From JAGQOZ01 sp041399205 (GTDB lineage: Bacteria; Planctomycetota; Planctomycetia; Pirellulales; Pirellulaceae), in contig JAWKTK010000020.1 in NCBI GenBank assembly GCA_041399205.1, positions 1 to 64,000 of the forward strand: 64,000 bases of DNA. Reading direction: 5' to 3'. The position numbers and the translations under genes were made by a program. How positions within the stretch are numbered: the stretch's first letter is position 1; each line of letters starts with the position of its first letter. Positions 46,888-55,707 of this stretch are shown piece by piece. A model generated the notes under the pieces. The model saw only the letters and a program-made list of their open reading frames with translations. It had not been told where the DNA came from and searched no databases.

Positions 46888-47991
46888 CTATAACAACTTC
46901 GTACATTGCGATGGATCCATCGCTTCACCTCGATTCGCACTTTCCATCGCCGCAAAACAAAGTTGCAGACTCTTTAGATTGCTAGACGCCGCATTCCAAG
47001 GTTCTCGATTTTCTTCGATCGCGCACAGCAGTTCCGCCATGGTACCGACGAAACCATCATCAAACCAATTCCCTTCGAACGTCTTTTTAGCGAACCCAGC
47101 TTCGGTCCAAACCTGAACTTGCTGATCATTCAATCCCGGACCAATTGATCGAAGCGTCCCTTTGGTACCGCAAACAATGGTTCTATCTTCTTGACCTAAC
47201 GCCACCGTGGCGTTGAACGACAGTCGCACTTGCGTGCCTTCATAGTCAATGATCACACTGGCCAAGAACGGTGGCTTCACCGTCTGCCCGGCAGCCATTC
47301 CCACACTCGCGAAGACGCGCCACGCAATCTTCCCGTCCATCATGGCCGTCACGATATCAAACCAATGGACGGCAAAATCATACAGGATCAAATGGTGAAT
47401 CTCTTCAAAGGGCGTTCCTGCTGTCCAGGTATGGTCCCACTGCATACAAACGTCAATCGACGTGACATCGCCAATAACGCCCGCTTCAATGAGTTGGACT
47501 AAGTAGTGAAAATGTGGTGCCCAGCGCCCGTTTTGATTAACCGCTAACTTGACGCCGTTTTGCTTGGCCGTGCGAACCAGCTTGCGGCCCACTTCCAAGT
47601 CCAACACAAATGGCTTTTGGCTCAACACGTGTTTCTTGGCTTCCAAGGCATGCTGCACCAGCGAAACTCGCGGTTCGGGATGCGTGGCAATATCGACTAC
47701 TTCAATGTCTTCACGATTTAAGACGTCGTGATAGTCAGCTGTGACCGTTGCGTCGGGATAAAATTCGTCTCGCCGAATGGCCGCTCGTTCTATCTGCGTG
47801 TCACAAATGGCCGCCACGTCCAAACCCATTCGTCGATACGCCTTCAGATGATGAGCGGTAATGCCACCGGCTCCAATCAATCCGATCTTGGGCGAATACG
47901 AATTCGGCAAGGTCGCTCGATAAGGATAATCAGGCGGTTCTACTTCGTGCGAATCGCGAATTTTGCTCAATCCATATTCTTCGTCGGACAT
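46888..47991 (-). CDS. Gfo/Idh/MocA family oxidoreductase
   Basis: The ATG at 47991 (MSDEEYGLSKIRDSH) is preferred over the TTG at 48063, which overlaps the upstream gene (367 residues). The Rossmann core is KIGLIGAGGITAHHLKAYRRMGLDVAAICD, with VVDIATHPEPRVSLVQHALEAKKHVLSQKPF, where QKP replaces the usual EKP. There is no signal peptide. It follows another oxidoreductase gene, suggesting a sugar or inositol catabolism pair. Confidence 0.9.
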   Translation of the reverse strand: MSDEEYGLSKIRDSHEVEPPDYPYRATLPNSYSPKIGLIGAGGITAHHLKAYRRMGLDVAAICDTQIERAAIRRDEFYPDATVTADYHDVLNREDIEVVDIATHPEPRVSLVQHALEAKKHVLSQKPFVLDLEVGRKLVRTAKQNGVKLAVNQNGRWAPHFHYLVQLIEAGVIGDVTSIDVCMQWDHTWTAGTPFEEIHHLILYDFAVHWFDIVTAMMDGKIAWRVFASVGMAAGQTVKPPFLASVIIDYEGTQVRLSFNATVALGQEDRTIVCGTKGTLRSIGPGLNDQQVQVWTEAGFAKKTFEGNWFDDGFVGTMAELLCAIEENREPWNAASSNLKSLQLCFAAMESANRGEAMDPSQCTKLL

Positions 47992-48052
47992 CGTTTCGAC
48001 CTTTCGTTCCAGAATCCTGGAGCGTTCATATTTCGGTAACGGCGAAATGAAT

Positions 48053-49132
48053 TTACTGTTCAATCAGCGGCAAGGTCTGCTGCATCAAAGCACTTTGATA
48101 GGCCGTGTCTACAATTTGCTGACCTATCCGAGAAACCACTGTCGACAAAGGCCCGTCGACCGGTCGATCTTGCTGTAAACAGTTCAGAAAATAGCCGATG
48201 GGGTTTGATTCGTCTTCCGGCAGCGAATCCACCGAAACGATTCGACCGGCCACGTTGGTTCGATCCTGCACGCGAATGGTGTTTTCGTAATCGTAGCTGC
48301 TGATGGTACCGTCGAACCCACAATAACGAATCCGCATTTCGGCTGCGGCTGGTGCGTCCAAGGGTCGGTAAACGTTCCCCAACGCGTTTCAAACTTGGAC
48401 AGCCCTGTTGGATAACGAGCCACCGTGATGCTGTGTTCATCTACCTCCAGTCCTGCCGGCGCATCCATCATGCAGGTGACTTCCGTTGGCTTCTGATTGT
48501 CCAAGTACCATGTCCCCAATGTGGTACCGTATCCCAGATAATCCAACAAAGAACCGCCACCCAATTCCCTTTTTGTAGAACCAGCTGGCATCTTTTTCTG
48601 CTGCCGTTGGTTCCCTTTTCAATCTTGTCCGCACCGTGCCATAACGGGCCTCGATTTCCATCGTAGAAATGCACTTGTTGAACCGTACCAATGAGCGCTT
48701 CGCGAACCAAGCGATACGCTGTGACGTGCGAAGCATACCACCGTAAGGGCCAGTTGATTGCCAATTGGCGACCATGATCTTGCATGGCGCGAATCATCCG
48801 GTCCGCATCGTCCAGTGATGAGGCAAACGGCTTTTCCATCAGAATATGCACGTCAAACGGTGCAATGCAGCCATCCACAACGCGTGTTCGGCCGTGGAAG
48901 GACACAGAATAACCATGTCCGGCCGAGTCTTTTCGATGCACTGACGATAATCGGTAAAGACGTCGGTTCGCGAAATACCAAAATTGGTAATAGCCGCTTC
49001 CATCCGCTGTGGCTGCTGGTCAGCAATACCAACAATTTGTGCGGATGGGTGTTCCGCTACCATTCGTAACAGGTCACCCATGTGAAAATGATCGAAATTG
49101 ATGCCGGCAATGCGCCACGTTCGAGCGGACAT
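48053..49132 (-). pseudogene. Gfo/Idh/MocA family oxidoreductase, broken by three -1 frameshifts
   Basis: Four successive frames give one protein. The ATG at 49132 starts MSARTWRIAGINFDHFHMGDLLRM and reads MVILCPSTAEHALWM. A shift near 48860 leads to VHILMEKPFASSLDDADRMI (EKP intact) and GPLWHGADKI. A second near 48580 leads to KRELGGGSLLDYLGYGTTLG. A third near 48340 leads to EMRIRYCGFDGTISSYDYE and the stop at 48053. Each step is one base missing. Assembled length about 360 residues is normal for the family. Probably sequence error, since the downstream paralogue is intact. Confidence 0.75.
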
Positions 49133-49216
49133 GCGGTCGCCTTTCAGTTGCAGCGCTGCAGTCGGCCCACGACTTACCTGCCACGGATTCGGCCCGACTG
49201 GAAGTCTGGCGTTACT

Positions 49217-49514
49217 TCACGCAGTGACCTGACAAGGCTTGACGATTTCACCTTGCGCATCCATGACACCCAGCCCCATATTTTCAACCAACTTGAGCGC
49301 TTCTTCTACACCGTCTTTGTTTGTAAGAGCAATGTAAATGTTTCCTCGCATTGATGCCAGTCGACTGACAGCACTCGACAACGTCGCGGTGGTTTCTACT
49401 TCGATGATCAATTCGTCCAATTCGATATCAAAGCCGTCTCCTGGATTGAATGTGGCGCCATAGCGTTTCGCAATGCGATTGGCCGTAGCGACATGCGCTT
49501 GTTCTCTGTTGACA
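49217..49514 (-). CDS. Small protein of unknown function with an N-terminal frameshift
   Basis: An AGGAGG lies before an ATG at 49514 (MSTENK). The frame that is open below reads HVATANRIAKRYGATFNPGDGF, DIELDELIIEVETTATLSS and ends GEIVKPCQVTA at 49217. The two connect if one base is removed near 49490. About 98 residues, soluble, beta-rich in appearance. I do not recognise it. The following 300 bases to 49813 hold nothing I can identify. Confidence 0.45.
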
Positions 49515-49813
49515 TTGGGCCTCCTTCTCTGCTACCGCCAGTGACAATTGCCAGTGAACGGCGTGTTTCGTCACGACAAGCGTTACTGCGTTAAACCGTG
49601 TCATCACTATGAAAAAATTGCCTCGTAGCACGGTTTCAACGCTCTAGAGTGTCACTTCAGCGAAATTTCGTCCAGCATTTTCGAAGTCGACTGCAAGTTA
49701 CCGACAAATGGACTACACTGTTCGGCGAACAGATTTGGCTCTGGATTCAACGAATCCATCGTTTCACACCTTGGTAACGCTTACCGGCGTCAACTGGCTA
49801 CGAAAGATCTCTC

Positions 49814-52366
49814 ATGCGTTTTGCTGAACGACAAAAGCATGCAGCCGCCATCTCTTTACGATTGACGCCGCTATTTGTTCTGTTTTTGGCGGCCAGCGGC
49901 GGAATTCTCTTCGATCATCTCTTAGACGCACCACCGGTAGCATTGCTAACAGCATTCGCCGGATGCTTGACGCTTGGAATTCTGGCCGCTGGCACTCGGC
50001 TTCCATGCGCCGCCACGGTTTTTGTATTGCTGACCGTGGCGTTGCTATTGCCATTCGTCACCACTTTCAATGGAATCTGTTTCAGCCAATCACATCGCGC
50101 TGCGAATCAATCAATCGCAAGGCCAAGCGACTCGTTTACAAGCCGTTGTCCTGCAGGCGCCGCGTGCCTTGCCAGAAAGCGAAGCAGACGTCCTGCAAAC
50201 CATTCCCAGCGACGTTCGTTCCACCATGCTGGTACGTGCGATTCGAGCGAATTCGTCCGACATGTGGCTGGATGTCAGTGGTACGGTCGCCGTAACCATG
50301 GAAGGCGTACCGGACCAAGTTCGCGCCGGTGACTGCGTACAATTGACGGGCGTGTTACGCCGAATCTGCCCGGCTGAACCCCGGACAAATGGACTTCCAA
50401 AAATTCTATCGACAAGACCGAATCTTGTGCCGCTTGGATGTCAGCCATGTCCAGAACGTTGAAGTCACCCAACGGCGGTTGGGCGGGCTCTTTGCGCAGA
50501 CCGATCGAATTCGGAATCATTTCAATCGAATTCTGCATCGCCATTTGGATCCACAGCAAGCCACAGTGGCCGCCGCGATCATCTTGGGCCAACGAGAATC
50601 GGTGGACCGAACGATCATTGAACAATTCATGGAAACCGGAACGCTGCATGTACTGGCTATCAGTGGCCTGCATGTAGGAATTGTGTCCGGAATTTTCCTA
50701 CTGGCTGCCACTCGGAAAATCATCCCGTTCCATTCGGGCACGCTAGCCGTCATCGCTTTGGTGATTGCCTATGCATTGTTGACGGGGAGTCGATCGCCAG
50801 TTCTACGAGCCAGCATTTTGGTGACCATTGTTTGCAGTAGCTGGCTGACTCGCCTACGAGCTCATTCGTTTAATTCGCTTTCCGCGGCAGCTTTGATCAT
50901 CTTATTTCACAATCCGTGTGATCTGTTTTCGCCCGGAGCACAACTGTCTTTCATTGCCGTGGAACGCTGTCGGCTGTTGCTCCATTTTTATTCTTTGGAC
51001 CGCCCGTCGATCCGTTAGATCGACTGATTTGGAAAAACTCGGCCCTTGCCCGTGCGCATGATGCGAACGGTCGTCCATGGAATGGTTCGTATGCTGCTGG
51101 CCAGTGCCGCCGTCTGGCTGACCACGCTGCCAATTGTGGCCGCGAATTTTCACATTGTGTCTCCCCTGGCGATCCCGCTGAATTTGATCATCTGGTTGCC
51201 CGTCACCGTAATCATGCTCGCCGGTGGCCTGACGATTTTGCTAGGCTTGGTGCTTCCCCCTTGGTCGCGCTTGCCGGCCATGTTTTGCCACGTGGGTGTC
51301 ACGACATTGTTGTTTCTTACCGACGGCTGGCAGCAATTTAAGGGTTCACATTTCTGGGTTGCCGGACCGCCGGCGTGGTGGCAGATTTTGTTCTACGGCT
51401 GGGGAATGGCCATTTTGTGTACGCAACGCAAATCGGCAGCCAACGTTCTAAGTCGTTTAGGGTTTGTCGCTACCATGATCATTCCATTCGCGCATGGCAT
51501 CTATCAACACGTCGTTCCCCGAGATGAAGTTCAATGCACGTTTGTGGCGGTTGGACATGGTTCGGCGGTGATTTTGCAGCTTCCGGATGGCCAGACACTG
51601 CTGTACGATTCCGGGCGACTCAGGTTTCCCCAACCGGCGGTGGACGCAGTGTCGCATGTATTGTGGCATCGCCGCATTCGGCATCTGGACGCGGTGATTG
51701 TGTCACATGCAGACGCAGATCATTACAACGCCATTCCAGAACTTGCCGAACGCTTTCCATGGGCATTGTCTACGCACCGCCGCATGTGCTGCAGGATGAT
51801 TCGCCCGGAGTTGCATTGCTTCGGTCTGGAAATACCAGACACGGCATCCCGCTAAAAGAAATTGTCGCTGGTTCGAAACTCAGGATTGGCGGCGACGTTT
51901 CCGCCAGCGTGCTGCATCCGGTGCGAACCGAACTGGACAGCCCTGACAACATTAACAGCGTGGTCCTGTCGGTCGAATATCAGGGCCAGCGAATCATCTT
52001 GCCGGGTGATCTCGAGAACCCGGCCACCACCTGCTGACGCAGGCCTATCCAGGCCATTGCCAGATTCTGATGGCGCCGCATCACGGCAGTCTGTCCAGCA
52101 GCCCGGACGAAATCCTGCGATGGACGACGCCGCAAACCGTGATCATCAGCGCCAGTGAAAAAGATAACGCCGACCAAATTGTCGCTCGGTACCAATCCAC
52201 AGGCACGGCACTTCACCTAGCAAGAACCGGCGCGGTCGCGGTGCGTTTCCACGACAATGCGTACCAAATCGAAACCTTCTTACCAAATACCGAAGGCAAA
52301 TCGCCAATGTTCGATACGAAAAACGACCATTCGCAATCAGCCAAAAATTTTACCCAAGTGGAATAG
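49814..52366 (+). pseudogene. comEC: ComEC/Rec2-type DNA uptake channel protein, broken by at least six frameshifts
   Basis: Pieces in different frames add up to a full ComEC. The ATG at 49814 starts helices FVLFLAASGGILFDHLL. Then an OB-like exported part (LQAVVLQAPRALPESEADVLQ). The competence domain follows (AAIILGQRESVDRTIIEQFMETGTLHVLAISGLHVGIVSGIFLL). Around 50960 and 51030 a -1 and a +1 shift flank APFLFFGPPVDPLDRLIW. The metallo-beta-lactamase-like domain has VAVGHGSAVILQL and VIVSHADADHYNAI; after shifts near 51770 and 52020 come MAPHHGSLSSSPDEIL and the end at 52366. Other shifts lie near 50070 and 50385. The protein would move single-stranded DNA across the inner membrane. Error or decay cannot be told apart here. 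Confidence 0.8.
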
Positions 52367-52497
52367 GTGTTTCGAAACTCGGAAACTTTTCATTTCGATG
52401 CATAACAACCCAGCGAATTACGTTGAGCCCGTTCGCTGGTATTCGCTAAGCTAATCGCATGTGACAGCGGCAACACTGGCCCTAAGCCAATTGCAAT

Positions 52498-52593
52498 CCT
52501 AGCCCGAAGCGTTAGCGAGGAAACCCAAATCCTAGCCCGAAGCGTTAGCGAGGAAACCTGGAAACCATCTTCCCTCACTTACGTGTCGGGCTA
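52498..52593. repeat. Second cluster of the CTAGCCCGAAGCGTTAGCGAGG repeat
   Basis: Two direct copies (52498-52520, 52531-52553) and one inverted copy (52571-52593, TCCCTCACTTACGTGTCGGG core) form a potential hairpin after comEC. It is the same family as at 22085-22250. Confidence 0.8.
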
Positions 52594-52645
52594 TGAAAAT
52601 ACGTCAGCAAACGGACGTTTGCCGGTTTGCTCGAGGCCTTAAATC

Positions 52646-52915
52646 ATGGACACATTCGATTATCTGAGCATTGTTTCGTGCGTCACTTCGACGGTCACGC
52701 TGTTCATTATTGCGATTGCCACCTTGCCTCACGTAAAGGCCGGCGCGGTGATCATCCGAGACATCATTCTGTGGATCAGCTTGGTAGCGATTCTGGTCGG
52801 GTTCGTGTGGTTGGCCGTGAATCGAGGCACCGCCAGCAGCAACTCGCGACCGATGCCGACTTGGACATTTTCCACATCCGATTCGAACGAGAGCTTTTAC
52901 GCCGGTCGCAACTGA
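52646..52915 (+). CDS. Small two-helix membrane protein
   Basis: The product has 89 residues, with helices at about 6-28 (SIVSCVTSTVTLFIIAIATL) and 36-58 (VIIRDIILWISLVAILVGFVWLA), then a polar Ser/Thr-rich tail. No family recognised. The two clean helices support a real gene. Confidence 0.55.
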   Translation: MDTFDYLSIVSCVTSTVTLFIIAIATLPHVKAGAVIIRDIILWISLVAILVGFVWLAVNRGTASSNSRPMPTWTFSTSDSNESFYAGRN

Positions 52916-52955
52916 CAACACATTGTCATCCTTCGCCTTGCTCGTTTCTGACCAG

Positions 52956-54161
52956 TTACGGTCGGTAGCGAATCACGTCGACTGATTGGCGGCCAAAGAA
53001 ATGCCATTCGGCAAATTGCAACAGAGCGTCCCAATCTTCCGCCGTTTGATCATGCGAACCTTCGCGCAGGTGGAAGCCGTTTTTCGATTCCGCATCGCAC
53101 AGTCGAAATGCGTCGGCGGCCCACTGGCTTGTCTTTCGCGAGCCATCCGGATTTGCCCAACGATCCTGCTTGGCTTCCGTACACAGTAACGCTCGAGGCG
53201 CCACCAATGCCTTGGCGAAATGCTGATCCAACGGCAAACGATTTTCTCGGCCAGCAAACCAACGCAAGTTCGGATGGAACCAGTAATGAAAACGTTCAGG
53301 ATCGGTGATTTGAGCTAACGATTCAGCGTCACGCGGAGACTCACGAAAGCTACCCGCACCGCCGCAGCCCGAACCATTCGGCGCGACCAGCGCGAATCGT
53401 TCGTCCATCGCACCAGCCAGCAACGCCGCTTTGCCTCCGCGCGAATGCCCCGTCACGGCCAATTTCCCCAAATCAATATCGTCACGACTCTCCAAGTAAT
53501 CCACCACTCGGCTGGCACCCCACGCCCACACGGCAATCGTCGCCCAATCGTGATCTGGATAGGCCTGTTGCGCCGGCCCCAACACGTCCGGCTTATCCGG
53601 ATCCAAATCTTCTCGCTGATACTGCACAAACACATATCTCTTTTCCACAAACTTGGGAATGCAGGGCAGGCGAGTGATCTGATGGACTTCGGCAATGATG
53701 ACCGGCCGTTTGACGCGTTTGTCCGATCCGGTTTGCCCTTGTTCGCTAGGCCGACTCAACGCAATTTTCATCGGCAGAATCACATTGTTGTCTGCCACAA
53801 TCTGTAACACCATTTCTTCTTCGATCGTATTGTCCTTAGTGCGAACGATGTGCTGGCTGACACGAACTTCCGCAGGGCGTTCGGGCAGGCTTCCATAGAC
53901 GTAATATTGCAGCATCTGCTTCAATTCGCGGCGGCGAAGGTGCCAATCTTCCACCGAAGTAATTTGCTTTCCATTTGCCAATCGCATCAGCTCGGGACAA
54001 TCATCAGTGGCAGGCAAATCCTCTAATGCAGCGGGCGGCTGCCACGTGCTGACGACCGATTCCTTTGCCAATACGGTGCCTATTGCCATGTAGACGAGCG
54101 TCAGCCAAACAACCAACGCCGCGCCAGCGCGTCGCATTTCCCACGCAGATTTTGAGGACAT
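52956..54161 (-). CDS. Secreted alpha/beta hydrolase, CE15 glucuronoyl-esterase-like
   Basis: The product has 401 residues, with AAAGGA before the ATG and an N-terminal signal or anchor (GAALVVWLTLVYMAIGTVLA). The nucleophile elbow is GHSRGGKAALLAGAMDERFALVAPNGSGCGG. Downstream blocks FHYWFHPNLRWFAGRENRLPLDQH and LVAPRALL match CE15-type esterases, and a His near FHLREGSHDQ may complete the triad. CE15 enzymes cut ester links between lignin and glucuronoxylan. It precedes no glycosidase here, so the substrate is uncertain. Confidence 0.85.
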   Translation of the reverse strand: MSSKSAWEMRRAGAALVVWLTLVYMAIGTVLAKESVVSTWQPPAALEDLPATDDCPELMRLANGKQITSVEDWHLRRRELKQMLQYYVYGSLPERPAEVRVSQHIVRTKDNTIEEEMVLQIVADNNVILPMKIALSRPSEQGQTGSDKRVKRPVIIAEVHQITRLPCIPKFVEKRYVFVQYQREDLDPDKPDVLGPAQQAYPDHDWATIAVWAWGASRVVDYLESRDDIDLGKLAVTGHSRGGKAALLAGAMDERFALVAPNGSGCGGAGSFRESPRDAESLAQITDPERFHYWFHPNLRWFAGRENRLPLDQHFAKALVAPRALLCTEAKQDRWANPDGSRKTSQWAADAFRLCDAESKNGFHLREGSHDQTAEDWDALLQFAEWHFFGRQSVDVIRYRP

Positions 54162-54210
54162 TCACCATTCCTTTCGGCAACGCTTAACCGCTATGTGTCT
54201 GACGCTGTTG

Positions 54211-55644
54211 TCAGGCGATAATTTGTTGAATGGGCTGACCGTAGTCGATTTCCAATCGCTTGTGTCCCGGCACTTCTAAACGCTTGGCATCAAGCCCGAG
54301 CAGCTGCATGATAGTGGCATGCACGTCGGTGACATAATGAGGATGTTCTACGGCGTGAAAACCAATTTCGTCCGTAGCGCCATGCACCACACCGGGTTTA
54401 ATGCCGCCGCCCGCCATCCACACAGAAAAACCGTACGGATGATGATCTCGACCATCCGCGTTCTGCGAACCCGGAGTTCGACCGAATTCGGTAGCAAACA
54501 CCACAATCGTTTCGTCCAACAAGCCTCGTTGCTGCAAATCGTTCAACAGCCCGGCCACAGGGAGATCCACTTGCGAAGACAGCGTTTGGTGGTTCGACCG
54601 CAAACCGGAATGCGCGTCCCACGCTCCCGCCGCGCCATCGCCGTGCATGATCTGGATAAACCGAGTGCCTCGTTCTACAAACCTTCTGGCAGCCAGCAGT
54701 TGTGTGCCAAAGGGCCGAGTGACATCGTGATCCAAGCCGTACATGCGCTTGGTATGTTCGGTTTCGTCCGCAAATTGCAGCGTTTCCGGAATGGCTGTCT
54801 GCATGCGAAAGGCCAATTCGTAGGATTTGGTTCTGGCTTCCAAATCTGCGTCCCGTGCAAACTGCTGTTGATTCGATTCGTTCAACCGCTGCACTAAATC
54901 AAAACCGATTTGGTGTTCGCCGGCGGTTCGAACCAGTTCGGGCTGCGCGAACGCCAGCGGATTGGCGGGATCAATCTTCAGTGGTACGGCATCGTATTTT
55001 GGCCCCAGGTAATGACCGTCGCGAACGTCAAAAAAACGAGGCCCAATGTTGATAAACTGGGGCAGGTTGTCATTGAGCGAACCGAGCCCATAGTTGATCC
55101 AAGCGCCAATCGTGGGCACTCGTTCGTCCAACATGTGCCGGCCCGAATGGAACTGAACTTGCGCTCCGTGATTGTCATCCGTGGTCCACATGGAACGAAT
55201 CACTGACAACTTGTCGGCACACGATCCCATGTGCGGAAACCAATCGCTGAATTCGATCCCGCTGTCGCCATACTTGCGAAAACCAACTTGCAACGGATAA
55301 AGCTTGTTTCGCTGCTGACCGTTGGCGTCATTCACCACAACAACGCGTACTTTTTTCAACTTTTCCGGATCTTGTACATCGGACCACGGCGTTTCATCGA
55401 TAGTCTTGCCCTGGTACTTGTTCAGCATCGGCTTAGGATCAAAACTCTCCATGTGACTCACGCCGCCTCGCATAAACAGCCAGATCACGCTCTTGGCCTG
55501 CGGAGCGAAATGGGGCGAACCGCTAAGGGCCGCATGTGGATTTTCCGCCAGCGCATCGCGCTGCAGCAACGACGCCAACGCAATGCCGGCCAATCCGCTT
55601 CCGAATTGACGCAAACAACAACGACGGTCCATCCCAGTTTCCAT
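54211..55644 (-). CDS. DUF1501 family protein
   Basis: The ATG at 55644 is preferred over the TTG at 55647 (477 residues). The N-terminus is signal-like (MDRRCCLRQFGSGLAGIALASLL). Family blocks: SVIWLFMRGGVSHMESFDPKP, LSVIRSMWTTDDNHG, RGTRFIQIMHGDGAAGAWDAH, ETIVVFATEFGRTPGSQNADGRDHHP and AVEHPHYVTDVHATIMQLLGLD. DUF1501 proteins are a planctomycete expansion with sulfatase-like traits and are usually encoded next to a DUF1553 cytochrome, as here. Function unknown. Confidence 0.95.
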   Translation of the reverse strand: METGMDRRCCLRQFGSGLAGIALASLLQRDALAENPHAALSGSPHFAPQAKSVIWLFMRGGVSHMESFDPKPMLNKYQGKTIDETPWSDVQDPEKLKKVRVVVVNDANGQQRNKLYPLQVGFRKYGDSGIEFSDWFPHMGSCADKLSVIRSMWTTDDNHGAQVQFHSGRHMLDERVPTIGAWINYGLGSLNDNLPQFINIGPRFFDVRDGHYLGPKYDAVPLKIDPANPLAFAQPELVRTAGEHQIGFDLVQRLNESNQQQFARDADLEARTKSYELAFRMQTAIPETLQFADETEHTKRMYGLDHDVTRPFGTQLLAARRFVERGTRFIQIMHGDGAAGAWDAHSGLRSNHQTLSSQVDLPVAGLLNDLQQRGLLDETIVVFATEFGRTPGSQNADGRDHHPYGFSVWMAGGGIKPGVVHGATDEIGFHAVEHPHYVTDVHATIMQLLGLDAKRLEVPGHKRLEIDYGQPIQQIIA

Positions 55645-55707
55645 CAATCATGATTCCTGTGAATTGGGTGTCCAAGTAAGCAACTGACGCTTCACGCTAT
55701 GAAACAA